A stretch of 64,000 nucleotides of DNA from Natranaeroarchaeum sp042663585 (GTDB lineage Archaea; Halobacteriota; Halobacteria; Halobacteriales; Natronoarchaeaceae). Below, piece by piece: positions 35,473 through 43,485 of this stretch (positions are counted from its first letter, which is position 1; every line of letters begins with the position of its first letter). The notes under the pieces were generated by a model. The model was not told the origin of the DNA. It saw only the letters and a program-made list of their open reading frames with translations, and searched no databases. Made by a program: the position numbers and the translations under genes. The stretch is from assembly GCF_042663585.1 (NCBI RefSeq), contig NZ_JBHTAN010000006.1, forward strand, positions 1,860,001 through 1,924,000. Reading direction: 5' to 3'.

Positions 35473-35497
35473 CCAGCCTTCTTTTTCACGTCCAGCC

Positions 35498-35854
35498 ATG
35501 TCAGAGGCACAGACAGTTGCCGATGTAGGAACAGTGCGCGATTTGACCGCGTTCCAGAGAAATATACTGATCATACTCTCCGAGGAGCCGATGTACGGGC
35601 TCGCTATCAAGCGCGAACTCGAGTCGTACTACGACGACGAGGTCAACCACGGACGACTCTACCCGAACCTCGACGAACTCGTCGAACTCGGACTGGTCGA
35701 AAAGAGCGAGCTAGACAAACGGACGAACCAGTACGAGCTTACGTCGGACGGAGAAGACGCTATCTTCGAACAGCTCGAATGGTCGCTCTCGAAACTCGGG
35801 GCGACAGACGGACGAGGAGCCAAGCTACAAACCATCGTCGACGGATCGGCCTAG
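35498..35854 (+). CDS. PadR family transcriptional regulator
   Basis: 118 aa. Winged helix in LTAFQRNILIILSEEPMYGLAIKRELESYY, recognition segment NHGRLYPNLDELVELGLVEKS and wing NQYELTSDGEDAI, followed by a short tail. This is the PadR/phage-repressor-like type common in haloarchaea. The target is unknown, possibly itself through the A/T-rich upstream region. Its TAG stop interlocks with the stop of the convergent rnhA-operon gene in the 4-nt sequence CTAG. Confidence 0.87.
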   Translation: MSEAQTVADVGTVRDLTAFQRNILIILSEEPMYGLAIKRELESYYDDEVNHGRLYPNLDELVELGLVEKSELDKRTNQYELTSDGEDAIFEQLEWSLSKLGATDGRGAKLQTIVDGSA

Positions 35855-36405
35855 TACTCCGGTACTCTCGTCTCGGTCGTCTCGAAGACGAGCGATATCG
35901 ACCGATCTACGGCCCTTCTCTGTTCTTCCGACGGCCAGGCATTCCGTAGATAGTACTCCGTCCGAAACTCCGATAGCTCTGCGGCCGTCGCCGCCTCGAC
36001 CCGGCGCGCGTAGTGGTTCTGCATGAAATCGGCGAGGGCCCGCGCGTTGTCCCCGTGCACGTCCCCGTGTTCCTCGCGGACGCGCTCGACGATCCGGTCG
36101 TTGTGGGCTCGCACTTCGTCCCAGTCGTCCGGATCACCGGGCCCGGAGAGGGGAATCTCGACGGCACGGTCGGTGTCCTCGATCCGGTCCGGCCGTATCA
36201 TATCGTCGTCCAGCCACTCTGTCGGGTAGAGAACCAGTACGTCGCGAGTATCCTCCGACCGGACGCGGGCCTCGAACTCGTGGTTCGCGAGCGTGTCGTC
36301 CCGCCGCGACAGGTACGCCGCCTGTTCGCGCTCGACGCTGGCTTCTCTTGCCAGCCGAGTCAGCCGTTCGGCTTCTTCGACGACAGCAGCGGGTAGTTCA
36401 GGCAT
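35851..36405 (-). CDS. rnhA operon protein (conserved haloarchaeal)
   Basis: 184 aa, acidic and helical, from MPELPAAVVEEAERL. No catalytic motif is recognised; conserved-looking stretches include LVLYPTEWLDDDMIRP, RALADFMQNHYARR and LSEFRTEYYLRNAWPSEEQR. The start overlaps the rnhA stop by 8 nt, so it is translated with RNase HI, as in other haloarchaea where it carries the name rnhA operon protein. Function unknown. Confidence 0.8.
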   Translation of the reverse strand: MPELPAAVVEEAERLTRLAREASVEREQAAYLSRRDDTLANHEFEARVRSEDTRDVLVLYPTEWLDDDMIRPDRIEDTDRAVEIPLSGPGDPDDWDEVRAHNDRIVERVREEHGDVHGDNARALADFMQNHYARRVEAATAAELSEFRTEYYLRNAWPSEEQRRAVDRSISLVFETTETRVPEY

Positions 36406-36991
36406 CGTCCAGCGCCTCGTTTGCCAGTTTGTCCGCCCGGCTATTGACTTCTCTGGGTATGTGTTCGAGCGACCAGGAGTCGAACTTCTCGAGCAGTTCG
36501 CGGGCCGTGACCCGCAGTTCGCGGAGTTCGGGGTTGTTTGCGGACCATTCGCCCTTGACCTGTTTGATGATCAGTTCCGAATCGCCGCGGACGTCGATGA
36601 TGTCGAAGCCGAACTCGTCAGCGGCTTCCAGCGCCCGAATCAGCGCCTCGTACTCGGCGCGGTTGTTCGTCGTCTCTCCGATCCGCTCGCCCCCATCGGC
36701 GACGATTCCGTCGCTATTCACGAGTACCCAGCCAACCGACCCTGGGCCCGGGTTCCCCCGACAGGCCCCATCGAAGTAGACGTGCGCGCGACCGCTCTCG
36801 TCTCTGAGAATCGCTTCGATCTTTTCGGGGGTCGAACCCTGAACGACGACCTTCTCGTCGTAGGCGACTGCCGTTGCGCCGTCCGTCGAGGCCCGCCACT
36901 GCTCGTGATCCGTGTTCCCATCGACGATTTCGACACCCTCCTCTCGAAGCCGTTCGCGCGCCTCGTCGACGTCACACTCGTGAACTGGCAT
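36398..36991 (-). CDS. rnhA: Ribonuclease HI
   Basis: 197 aa. An N-terminal domain of about 68 residues (AVAYDEKVVVQGSTPEKIEA) precedes the RNase H fold with the acidic tetrad in VYFDGACRGNPGPGSVGW, TTNNRAEYEALI, VRGDSELIIKQV and SRADKLANEAL. It cleaves RNA in RNA/DNA hybrids. It is translated ahead of the rnhA operon protein, with an 8-nt overlap. Confidence 0.95.
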   Translation of the reverse strand: MPVHECDVDEARERLREEGVEIVDGNTDHEQWRASTDGATAVAYDEKVVVQGSTPEKIEAILRDESGRAHVYFDGACRGNPGPGSVGWVLVNSDGIVADGGERIGETTNNRAEYEALIRALEAADEFGFDIIDVRGDSELIIKQVKGEWSANNPELRELRVTARELLEKFDSWSLEHIPREVNSRADKLANEALDDA

Positions 36992-37131
36992 TGACGCAAG
37001 GTCAGCCTATTCGAGTTATATGTGTTTCCGTTTCGGTCCAGTAGCTGCTATCGGTATTCACCATACGGCGTCGGGATAGCCGAATCTGCGGGGGACTACC
37101 TGGCCGATAGCCTCAAGGGCCCCACCAAGGG

Positions 37132-37139
37132 TTTAAGTA
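37132..37139 (+). promoter_or_regulatory. TATA-like box upstream of tfb
   Basis: TTTAAGTA lies 28-35 nt before the ATG at 37167, the leaderless distance. A second A/T run (tataaaaa, 37155-37162) is too close to the start to serve this gene. Confidence 0.5.
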
Positions 37140-37166
37140 TGTTCGTAGTACTACTATAAAAATGCG

Positions 37167-38132
37167 ATGACACGGTCCACCCGCCAGCGGGAGCGCGAAC
37201 GAGAGACGGAGAATGGGGAGGAGGAGAGCGAGGGCGTCCGGGAGTGTCCGGAGTGTAGCTCTGACAACCTCGTAAAGAGCTCTGATCGCGGAGAACTGGT
37301 CTGTAACGACTGTGGTCTCGTCGTCGAGGAGGAGAAGATCGATCCGGGTCCGGAGTGGCGGGCGTTCAATCATCAGGAGCGCCAAGAGAAGTCGCGCGTC
37401 GGCGCTCCGACAACCCAGACGATGCATGACAAGGGACTGACGACCACCATCGACTGGAAAGACAAGGACGCGTACGGTCGATCCATCTCCTCGAAGAAAC
37501 GGAGCCAGATGCACCGGCTCCGGAAGTGGCAAGAACGGATCCGAACCAAGGATGCCGGCGAGCGAAACCTGCAGTTCGCACTCAGCGAGATCGACCGCAT
37601 GGCCTCGGCACTCGGCGTCCCCCGCTCTGTACGCGAGGTAGCGTCGGTCATCTACAGGCGCGCGCTCAAAGAGGACCTCATCCGCGGGCGCTCCATCGAG
37701 GGCGTCGCGACGAGTGCACTCTATGCCGCCTGCCGGAAGGAAGGCATCCCCCGCAGTCTCGAAGAGATCTCGGAGGTCTCACGGGTAGAGCGCAAGGAGA
37801 TCGGCCGAACATATCGATATATCTCCCAGGAACTCGGCCTGGAGATGAAACCCGTCGACCCGAAAAAATACGTTCCCCGCTTCTGTTCTGAACTCGAACT
37901 CAGTGAAGAGGTACAGACGAAAGCAAACGAAATCATCGAAACGACCGCCGAGAAAGGACTCCTCTCGGGCAAGTCGCCGACCGGCTACGCCGCCGCGGCC
38001 ATCTACGCCGCCTCGTTGCTCTGTAACGAAAAGAAGACCCAGCGAGAAGTCGCCGACGTCGCGCAAGTGACCGAAGTGACGATCCGGAACCGCTATCAAG
38101 AGCAGATCGAAGCGATGGGCATCCACAGCTAG
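37167..38132 (+). CDS. tfb: Transcription initiation factor IIB (TFB)
   Basis: 321 aa. A charged N-terminal tail (about 1-25) precedes a zinc ribbon (CPECSSDNLVKSS, CNDCGLVVEEE) and the B-finger region (RAFNHQERQEKSRVGAP). Two cyclin repeats lie at about 125-210 and 220-315 (GRSIEGVATSALYAACRKE; GYAAAAIYAASLLC). It recruits RNA polymerase to TBP-bound promoters. Haloarchaea carry several TFBs; which paralogue this is cannot be told here. An out-of-frame ATG at 37162 is ignored. Confidence 0.96.
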   Translation: MTRSTRQRERERETENGEEESEGVRECPECSSDNLVKSSDRGELVCNDCGLVVEEEKIDPGPEWRAFNHQERQEKSRVGAPTTQTMHDKGLTTTIDWKDKDAYGRSISSKKRSQMHRLRKWQERIRTKDAGERNLQFALSEIDRMASALGVPRSVREVASVIYRRALKEDLIRGRSIEGVATSALYAACRKEGIPRSLEEISEVSRVERKEIGRTYRYISQELGLEMKPVDPKKYVPRFCSELELSEEVQTKANEIIETTAEKGLLSGKSPTGYAAAAIYAASLLCNEKKTQREVADVAQVTEVTIRNRYQEQIEAMGIHS

Positions 38133-38193
38133 GAACGGAGCGACTCCCTCGCTCTCGACCGCTGATTCCCAGTGACTACTCGGTCGGACCGGC

Positions 38194-38242
38194 GGGTGGC
38201 TGCCACCCAAATCAGCGAGGGAGTCCCGCCGTTGACGGCGGG
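38194..38242. terminator. Tandem GC hairpins downstream of tfb
   Basis: Two perfect hairpins: GGGTGG-CTG-CCACCC (38194-38208) and CCCGCCG-TTGA-CGGCGGG (38225-38242). No T-run follows. They may end the tfb transcript, or be a relic of an IS200/IS605-type end, since the surrounding gagtcccgccgttgacggcggg resembles terminal palindromes of such elements. Confidence 0.4.
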
Positions 38243-38297
38243 TGTAGGTGATCCGTGAAACGAAGATTCTTTGCGCGGACACACGAACTACGAGCGA

Positions 38298-39638
38298 ATG
38301 CGCCTCGACGAGTTTATCGACGGGCTAGAGCGCGACGAGCGTGCGGAGCGTCGCCGTCTCGCCGAGGAGAAGTCCTACGAGATCACGGAGTACCTCGACC
38401 GGGTGCAGGACCGCTTCGAGGACGTCATCCAGGACGACACGATGGTCGGCAGCACGTCTCCATCGGTGTTCGTCGGGCACTCGAACTACCCATCCGTCTC
38501 GACGGGCGTGCTCTCGCCGGTCGGCGACGAGGAACACGCGGGCGACTACGTCACTGACGATAGCTGGTACCAGAAGGGCTACTCCATCGACGACGTCTTC
38601 CAGCGCCGCACCGGCCTGATGAACTCCCAGCAGACCGTCGACGTGGACGCGCCGGGACGCCGATCCGGGCAGACGACCCCCTCGGTCGCCGACGCCTGGG
38701 ACGGGATGATCGGAGCACAGCGCGAGGTCGCCATCGCGGACCGTCCGGTCGACGTCGAAATCGGCCTCGACGGTCGGCCGGACCTCGGCGTCGATGTCGA
38801 CGACATCGCGGCCCCGACCGGCCCGAACGTCGCCGCCGACTCCGTCGACCTCACCGAGAACCCCTACGTCCCGCGACCGGTCAAGAAGACCCTCGAAGAC
38901 GACGACTGGCAGGCCGAGGGTGCGATGACGTATCTCTACCGGCGCGGCTTCGACGTCTACGACATCCGCGAGATACTCTCGGCGGGTGCGCTCGGACAGG
39001 GCGAGAACCGACGCCTCGTCCCGACGCGCTGGTCGATCACCGCGGTCGACGATACCATCGGGAAGTATCTCCGGGGGACGCTTCGCAACGCCACGAGCAT
39101 CGACGAGACCCAGATCTGGTACAACGAGTTCATGGGCAATCGCTTCTGGATCGTCCTCACGCCCGGCCAGTGGGAGTACGAACTGGTCGAGATGAAAGCA
39201 CCGGGCAGCGTCTGGAACCCGACTGTCGACTCCGGCTACTGGCTCGCCAGCGCCTCGGAGGGCTACGAGGGCCGGACGGGCTACGTCGACGAGACCGCCG
39301 GCGCGTACTACGCCGCCCGCCTCGGCGTCCTCGAACATCTCGCCGAGGAGGGCCGCCAGGCGAAGTGTCTCGTCCTGCGTGAGGTCACCGACGAGTACTG
39401 GGCCCCGGTCGGCGTCTGGCAGATCCGAGAGAGCGTTCGCAACGCGTTCGATCCCGACGCCGGACGGGAGGTGGCTGGTGCGGAGATACCGCCATCGCTC
39501 GCGGGCGAGCACGCCACCGCGGAGTCGTTCCGGGAGGGGATCAAGGGACTGGAGTCACAACTGCCGATCTCGATCGGGGCCCTGCGTCGGAAATCCGATA
39601 TGGTGGCGGGGATCCAGTCGCAGTTGAGCGACTTCTGA
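38298..39638 (+). CDS. nreA: DNA repair protein NreA
   Basis: 446 aa from MRLDEFIDGLERDERAERRR. Conserved NreA stretches include VFVGHSNYPSVSTGVLSP, YQKGYSIDDVFQRRTGLMNSQQ and RRGFDVYDIREILSAGALGQG. The C-terminus ends QSQLSDF, a QxxLxxF PCNA-interacting motif as described for archaeal NreA, supporting a replication-linked repair role. A start nine codons upstream is possible but MRLDEF matches the family N-terminus. Confidence 0.93.
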   Translation: MRLDEFIDGLERDERAERRRLAEEKSYEITEYLDRVQDRFEDVIQDDTMVGSTSPSVFVGHSNYPSVSTGVLSPVGDEEHAGDYVTDDSWYQKGYSIDDVFQRRTGLMNSQQTVDVDAPGRRSGQTTPSVADAWDGMIGAQREVAIADRPVDVEIGLDGRPDLGVDVDDIAAPTGPNVAADSVDLTENPYVPRPVKKTLEDDDWQAEGAMTYLYRRGFDVYDIREILSAGALGQGENRRLVPTRWSITAVDDTIGKYLRGTLRNATSIDETQIWYNEFMGNRFWIVLTPGQWEYELVEMKAPGSVWNPTVDSGYWLASASEGYEGRTGYVDETAGAYYAARLGVLEHLAEEGRQAKCLVLREVTDEYWAPVGVWQIRESVRNAFDPDAGREVAGAEIPPSLAGEHATAESFREGIKGLESQLPISIGALRRKSDMVAGIQSQLSDF

Positions 39639-39725
39639 GCGGGCACAGTCGAGGCGTCCGAGAGAGTGAAGCGCCTGTTTGAGCCTACGGTATCTATAAT
39701 ATTCCGGTCCCGGAAAGTGCCGGGT

Positions 39726-40373
39726 ATGAGACGGCGATCTCTACTGGCCGCGCTCGGCACGACCGCCGCGCTCGCTGGCTGTCTGGGCGAGGGCGCTCGC
39801 AGTCCCGCTGCTGAAAACGGGAACGAGGAGAACGGCAACGAATCGACGCCCGACGAGGACCGGATCCGTGACCGATTCGACGGCGAACCGACCCGACCGG
39901 AGTGCGAGCAGGACTCCGAGACGATCACCGTCGAGCGCGGCGACGAGACGCAGGAGAAAGAGACAGTGGGGACGATCCCGTACCCCGATGCGCCGTCGTC
40001 GTTCAGCGACGAGGACGTCCTCGAGTACGTCGAATCGTTCGAGGCGGCGTACGTGCGACACGACGCCCTCTGCGGGAGTTCGGACGACATCATCGGCTTC
40101 GCATACAACGTCGAGGAGCGCAATACGCTCGATTGGGACGGCGAGACGACCGTTGTCTACCTGTACTACGCCGGCGGAGCGACCGGCGGGGTCGACGAGG
40201 ATGGCAACGAGTGGGCCGCCGATCTGGGATTCCGTGGCATCGTATACGGCGTCGACGAGACCGGTGCCGCCAGGGTCGACGTGGACGGGCCGGAGGGGAG
40301 AGCCCCCGACGAGCTAGTCGCTCAGCTACCCGGGCTACTAGATGATGGTGAGTTCGTCGTGGCTTTCGAGTGA
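39726..40373 (+). CDS. Lipoprotein, hypothetical
   Basis: 215 aa. The leader MRRRSLLAALGTTAALAGC gives a Tat-like RR motif and lipobox, with the Cys at about residue 19. A short Asn/Glu linker (ENGNEENGNEST) follows, then a soluble acidic domain with Trp/Tyr-rich strands (DWDGETTVVYLYYAGGAT). No enzymatic motif. The Asn/Glu linker is like that of the DUF4397 lipoprotein at 4544. A TATA-like ctataatat is at about 39690-39698. Confidence 0.78.
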   Translation: MRRRSLLAALGTTAALAGCLGEGARSPAAENGNEENGNESTPDEDRIRDRFDGEPTRPECEQDSETITVERGDETQEKETVGTIPYPDAPSSFSDEDVLEYVESFEAAYVRHDALCGSSDDIIGFAYNVEERNTLDWDGETTVVYLYYAGGATGGVDEDGNEWAADLGFRGIVYGVDETGAARVDVDGPEGRAPDELVAQLPGLLDDGEFVVAFE

Positions 40374-40376
40374 GAC

Positions 40377-40829
40377 TCAGTCGGTCGCTTCGATCTTCGC
40401 GAACACGCCGTCGACCATCTCGCCGGTATCGTCGAGAATACTGTCCCACTCCTCGCTCTCGGGCGGCACCATGCCCGAAAGCCGGGCGATCCGCATGATC
40501 GAGACGTGGTAGACGGTCTGCGTGCCCGGTTCCTCCTCCCAGACGATCATGTTGCAGGGGAAGAGTCCGCCGATCGACTTCGTGACGCCGAGCGCGCGGT
40601 CCGCAATCGCCGGATTGCAGGCTCCGAGGACGTAGTAGGGGTCGCGGTCGGCGTCGACCTTCTCGTTGAGCATGTCGGACGGGGAGAACTCGACCGGGAC
40701 GCCGAAGCCGGCGTCCACACAGATCTCGCGGACGTGATCGATCGCTTCCTCGTGGTCCATCTCGAGAGTCGCACGTTTCTCGCCGATATCGTCGGAGTCC
40801 AGTTGCTGTGGATCGTACGGGAGCGTCAT
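40377..40829 (-). CDS. DUF302 domain protein
   Basis: 150 aa from MTLPYDPQQLDSDDIGEKRA. The DUF302 fold shows in ATLEMDHEEAIDHVREICVDAGFGV, YYVLGACNPAIADRAL and FPCNMIVWEE. DUF302 proteins are small beta/alpha proteins of unsettled function, sometimes linked to metal or sulfur metabolism. Convergent with the lipoprotein gene (3-bp gap). The 43 upstream codons are excluded as low-acidic intergenic sequence. Confidence 0.88.
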   Translation of the reverse strand: MTLPYDPQQLDSDDIGEKRATLEMDHEEAIDHVREICVDAGFGVPVEFSPSDMLNEKVDADRDPYYVLGACNPAIADRALGVTKSIGGLFPCNMIVWEEEPGTQTVYHVSIMRIARLSGMVPPESEEWDSILDDTGEMVDGVFAKIEATD

Positions 40830-40879
40830 ACATCTCCTACTGGCTACGCGGATAAAACAGTACGTATCGCGCAAGACAG

Positions 40880-41563
40880 TCACAGCGGGACCGGAAGCCA
40901 CCTGAGCGCCCGGAGCACGAGTTCCGGAGGCAGTAATGGCTCGCGCAGGACCAGCCAATCGAGCAACACCAGTCCAGCGCCGTGGGCGACGACCGACGGC
41001 AGGATCGACTCGCTGTAGTAATCGACGCTACCGAAGAGCACGTCGGTCGGCCCCGAGAGCAGAAACTCGACCGGCGGCTTCCCGGCGTGCAACAGGGCGT
41101 AGACGACGGGGCTGATGAACACGGCTTTGAATCCGATCTCCCGGACGCCGACACAGAGCAGTCCCCGAAAGTAGGTCTCGGTCGCCAGCGCGAGCAAGAA
41201 TAGCTGGACGGCGTGGGGGACGAACTCGCCCAGCGCCAGCGTAGTGTGCCACATCGGGTAGAACGAGCGGATGCTGGGCAGGGTCGAGCCAACGATGTAA
41301 AACGGCAGGACGAACGCCGCAAGCAGAAGGGTGTTTCTGATCGCCGTCCGGTCGACCTGCCAGCCGATTCGGCGGCCGTGTGAAAGACCCACCAGCAAGG
41401 GGCCGACGATGAAGACGAGAACGTCGCGGACGACACGCTCGGAGAGGCCGCCGGTCGACCAGTACTCGTAGAGTAGAAGTAGGCCTCCGGCGGCGAGAAA
41501 CGCCCGCTGTATCCAGGAGAGCGACATCACCGTTCGTCTGGCTGTGCTCGCGAGTTCGGTCAC
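40880..41563 (-). CDS. CPBP family intramembrane protease-like protein
   Basis: 227 aa with about six transmembrane helices. The CPBP/ABI motif is ATETYFRGLL, followed by conserved His in ALLHAGKP and VVAHGAGLV. The usual Glu-Glu pair of EExxxR is reduced: Thr replaces the first Glu, leaving a single Glu. It may still be active, or be a degenerate member. It lies 6 bp from the DUF5789 gene upstream on the same strand, suggesting co-transcription. Confidence 0.82.
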   Translation of the reverse strand: MTELASTARRTVMSLSWIQRAFLAAGGLLLLYEYWSTGGLSERVVRDVLVFIVGPLLVGLSHGRRIGWQVDRTAIRNTLLLAAFVLPFYIVGSTLPSIRSFYPMWHTTLALGEFVPHAVQLFLLALATETYFRGLLCVGVREIGFKAVFISPVVYALLHAGKPPVEFLLSGPTDVLFGSVDYYSESILPSVVAHGAGLVLLDWLVLREPLLPPELVLRALRWLPVPL

Positions 41564-41569
41564 ACCGTA

Positions 41570-41854
41570 TCAGTTGGTTGCGACGGGACCGTCGCCGATG
41601 ACGGCCTCGACGTCGTCGAGGAACTCCTGTCGGCTCTGGAAGTAGGTCGTCTCGACGTCGCCGAGGAGCGTTTCGAGCGTCTGTGGGCCGTCCGGAGTTC
41701 TGATCTCCGTTTCACCCTCGCGGCGAATGACCTCGCTCTGCTGGAGCGGCCAGGTAAGCCGCGACGCGGGACGGGCGAGGGGCGCACCCTTGAGGGGTGT
41801 CTCGTCGCCCAGTTCAACGGCAGGTGCTTCATCCTCCGTTTCGTCGTCTGACAT
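41570..41854 (-). CDS. DUF5789 family protein
   Basis: 94 aa, acidic, with PLARPASRLTWPLQQSEVI and TLETLLGDVETTYFQSRQEF typical of haloarchaeal DUF5789 (DUF2795-like). Function unknown. Upstream in a likely two-gene unit with the CPBP protease-like gene. A distant relative is at 3175. Confidence 0.78.
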   Translation of the reverse strand: MSDDETEDEAPAVELGDETPLKGAPLARPASRLTWPLQQSEVIRREGETEIRTPDGPQTLETLLGDVETTYFQSRQEFLDDVEAVIGDGPVATN

Positions 41855-42038
41855 ACCTCGACGTTCTGGGCCCCTGCGATTATGTTTTTCGTTTCGCCGA
41901 CTCCCGCACTACCACTGGATCGTTTGATGGCCTTCTTTTCACCGGCCGCGCCGAACGCCAATACTTGACGGCACCGGAACGGCCGAGAACGGAATGTCTG
42001 ACGTACTGTTATGTAGCAGGGGCTACAACACCATGCAC

Positions 42039-43022
42039 ATGTCTAGCCTCGCGGACGTTTACGAAGGCCACGTCGGGGAGGTCGGGGACGTCCGGCGGCT
42101 CTACGTCGGCACCGGGCTGTTTCTCGCGGGAGCGGTGCTGACCGTCCTTGCAATGCTCGTCGCGACGACCGGCCTCGCCGCTGTGTTCGGCATCGAGGGG
42201 GAGTTCACGCCGAACCTTATCGGCGGCATACTGGCCGGCCTCGGCGTTCCGGCGATACTCCTCGGCGTTTCGACGATCCTACCAGCAAGTGATCGACTCC
42301 GCGCCGCCTCGGTGATCGGCGCGAGCATCGCCGTCCTCGGCGTCGCGCTGTTCTGGCACGCCTATCCGACCGACTGGGCGGGCTACAACCAGAACCTGAC
42401 GCCGTACGTGCTGGGCGTGTACTTCCTCGGGATCATGATCACGCTCGGCTGTCTGTTCGTCGGCATCGCAAACTTCAAAGAGCGCAACGACCCCGGCGGC
42501 ACCGTCTCGCTGGAGGTCCGAACCGAGAGCGGCGAGACGCGCATCGTCGAAGTCGACCGCTCGTCGGTCGATTCTGGCGGCCTCGGCGGCGTCGGCATGC
42601 TCGGCGGGACGCCGGACGGTGAGGTCGAGACGCAGACGAACCGGTCCGAAACACCACAGAAAAACGTGACGCGGGGAGCAGAACAGAGCCAGAGCGCGGA
42701 CCAGTCGGGTCGTACTCCCGGGACGTACGGCTCGTCGACGAGCAGTTCGACACGGGAAACGAACGATACCAGCGGCGGCTTCGGTTCCTCGGGCACGGCC
42801 AGCGACGGGGGGGCAGCCGCCTCCGACATCAGTTCGCCGCTCGACGACGACGCTCCCTCCTCGGAGTCGAGTCCCTCGAAGAACGTCGGCGACACGTACT
42901 GCGGAAACTGCAGGCACTTCCGATACGTCAACTCCTCGAACGGCATGCAGCCGTACTGCGGCTACAACGAGCAGGTCATGGACGACATGGACGCCTGCGA
43001 CGAGTGGCAGCCGAACCGTTAA
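42039..43022 (+). CDS. Four-helix membrane protein with C-terminal zinc motif, conserved haloarchaeal
   Basis: 327 aa from MSSLADVYEGHVG. Four transmembrane helices (about 20-45, 53-75, 80-100, 115-140) precede a small soluble domain (about 140-180), a Ser/Thr/Gly-rich disordered linker (about 185-280) and a C-terminal Cys module (YCGNCRHF, YCGYNEQV, DACDEWQ) likely to bind zinc. Function unknown. A start two codons earlier is possible. Its TAA interlocks with the convergent Mut7-C stop in TTAA (43019-43022). Confidence 0.77.
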   Translation: MSSLADVYEGHVGEVGDVRRLYVGTGLFLAGAVLTVLAMLVATTGLAAVFGIEGEFTPNLIGGILAGLGVPAILLGVSTILPASDRLRAASVIGASIAVLGVALFWHAYPTDWAGYNQNLTPYVLGVYFLGIMITLGCLFVGIANFKERNDPGGTVSLEVRTESGETRIVEVDRSSVDSGGLGGVGMLGGTPDGEVETQTNRSETPQKNVTRGAEQSQSADQSGRTPGTYGSSTSSSTRETNDTSGGFGSSGTASDGGAAASDISSPLDDDAPSSESSPSKNVGDTYCGNCRHFRYVNSSNGMQPYCGYNEQVMDDMDACDEWQPNR

Positions 43023-43480
43023 GATTCGAGCGTTTCTACCATCCGCTCCCAGTGGCTCCCTTTCCAGAAGTACTGTCCACAGGAGCGACAGCGCCAGAGC
43101 GTCTCCTTCTCGCCCGGTTTCGGTAGCTCGTCGGGGACGTACTCCGGGAAGTCCGGCCGGAACGTTTCGACTGCCTCGAGGGGGCCGTTACACTGGCCAC
43201 ACCGGGTGGGCGTCTCGGCGGGCGTGAGATCGATCCCCGCATCGGCCAGTTCGGATAGCTGGCCCTCCGTGTCCCGGACCGTCAAGAGGACGGCCTCGTC
43301 GGCGCGGTCGGCAAGCGCCTGATCACGCGTCAGGATGATCCTGTCCTCCGCGTCGGCGGCCGCGAGCACTGCGTCGTCCGCTTCGAGCCCCCGGTCGGGC
43401 GCGTAGACGGCGTCGTGACCGCAGAGCCGGAGGTACGGCGGCAGGCGACCGCACATCGCGTCGACCAGAAAGCGTGCCAT
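43019..43480 (-). CDS. Mut7-C RNase domain protein
   Basis: 153 aa from MARFLVDAMCGRLPPYLRL. The PIN-like Mut7-C domain shows in the first Asp (FLVDAM), RIILTRDQALADRA and a zinc ribbon of two CxxC pairs (CGQCNGPLE; CRSCGQYFWKGSHW). Predicted RNase. It lies 5 bp from the polX stop, downstream on the same strand, so probably in the DUF5788-polX operon. Confidence 0.9.
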   Translation of the reverse strand: MARFLVDAMCGRLPPYLRLCGHDAVYAPDRGLEADDAVLAAADAEDRIILTRDQALADRADEAVLLTVRDTEGQLSELADAGIDLTPAETPTRCGQCNGPLEAVETFRPDFPEYVPDELPKPGEKETLWRCRSCGQYFWKGSHWERMVETLES

Positions 43481-43485
43481 CTGAG

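Noticed and set aside
37155..37162. TATAAAAA as the tfb promoter
   Set aside because: Only five bases before the ATG; too close to act as TATA box for this start.
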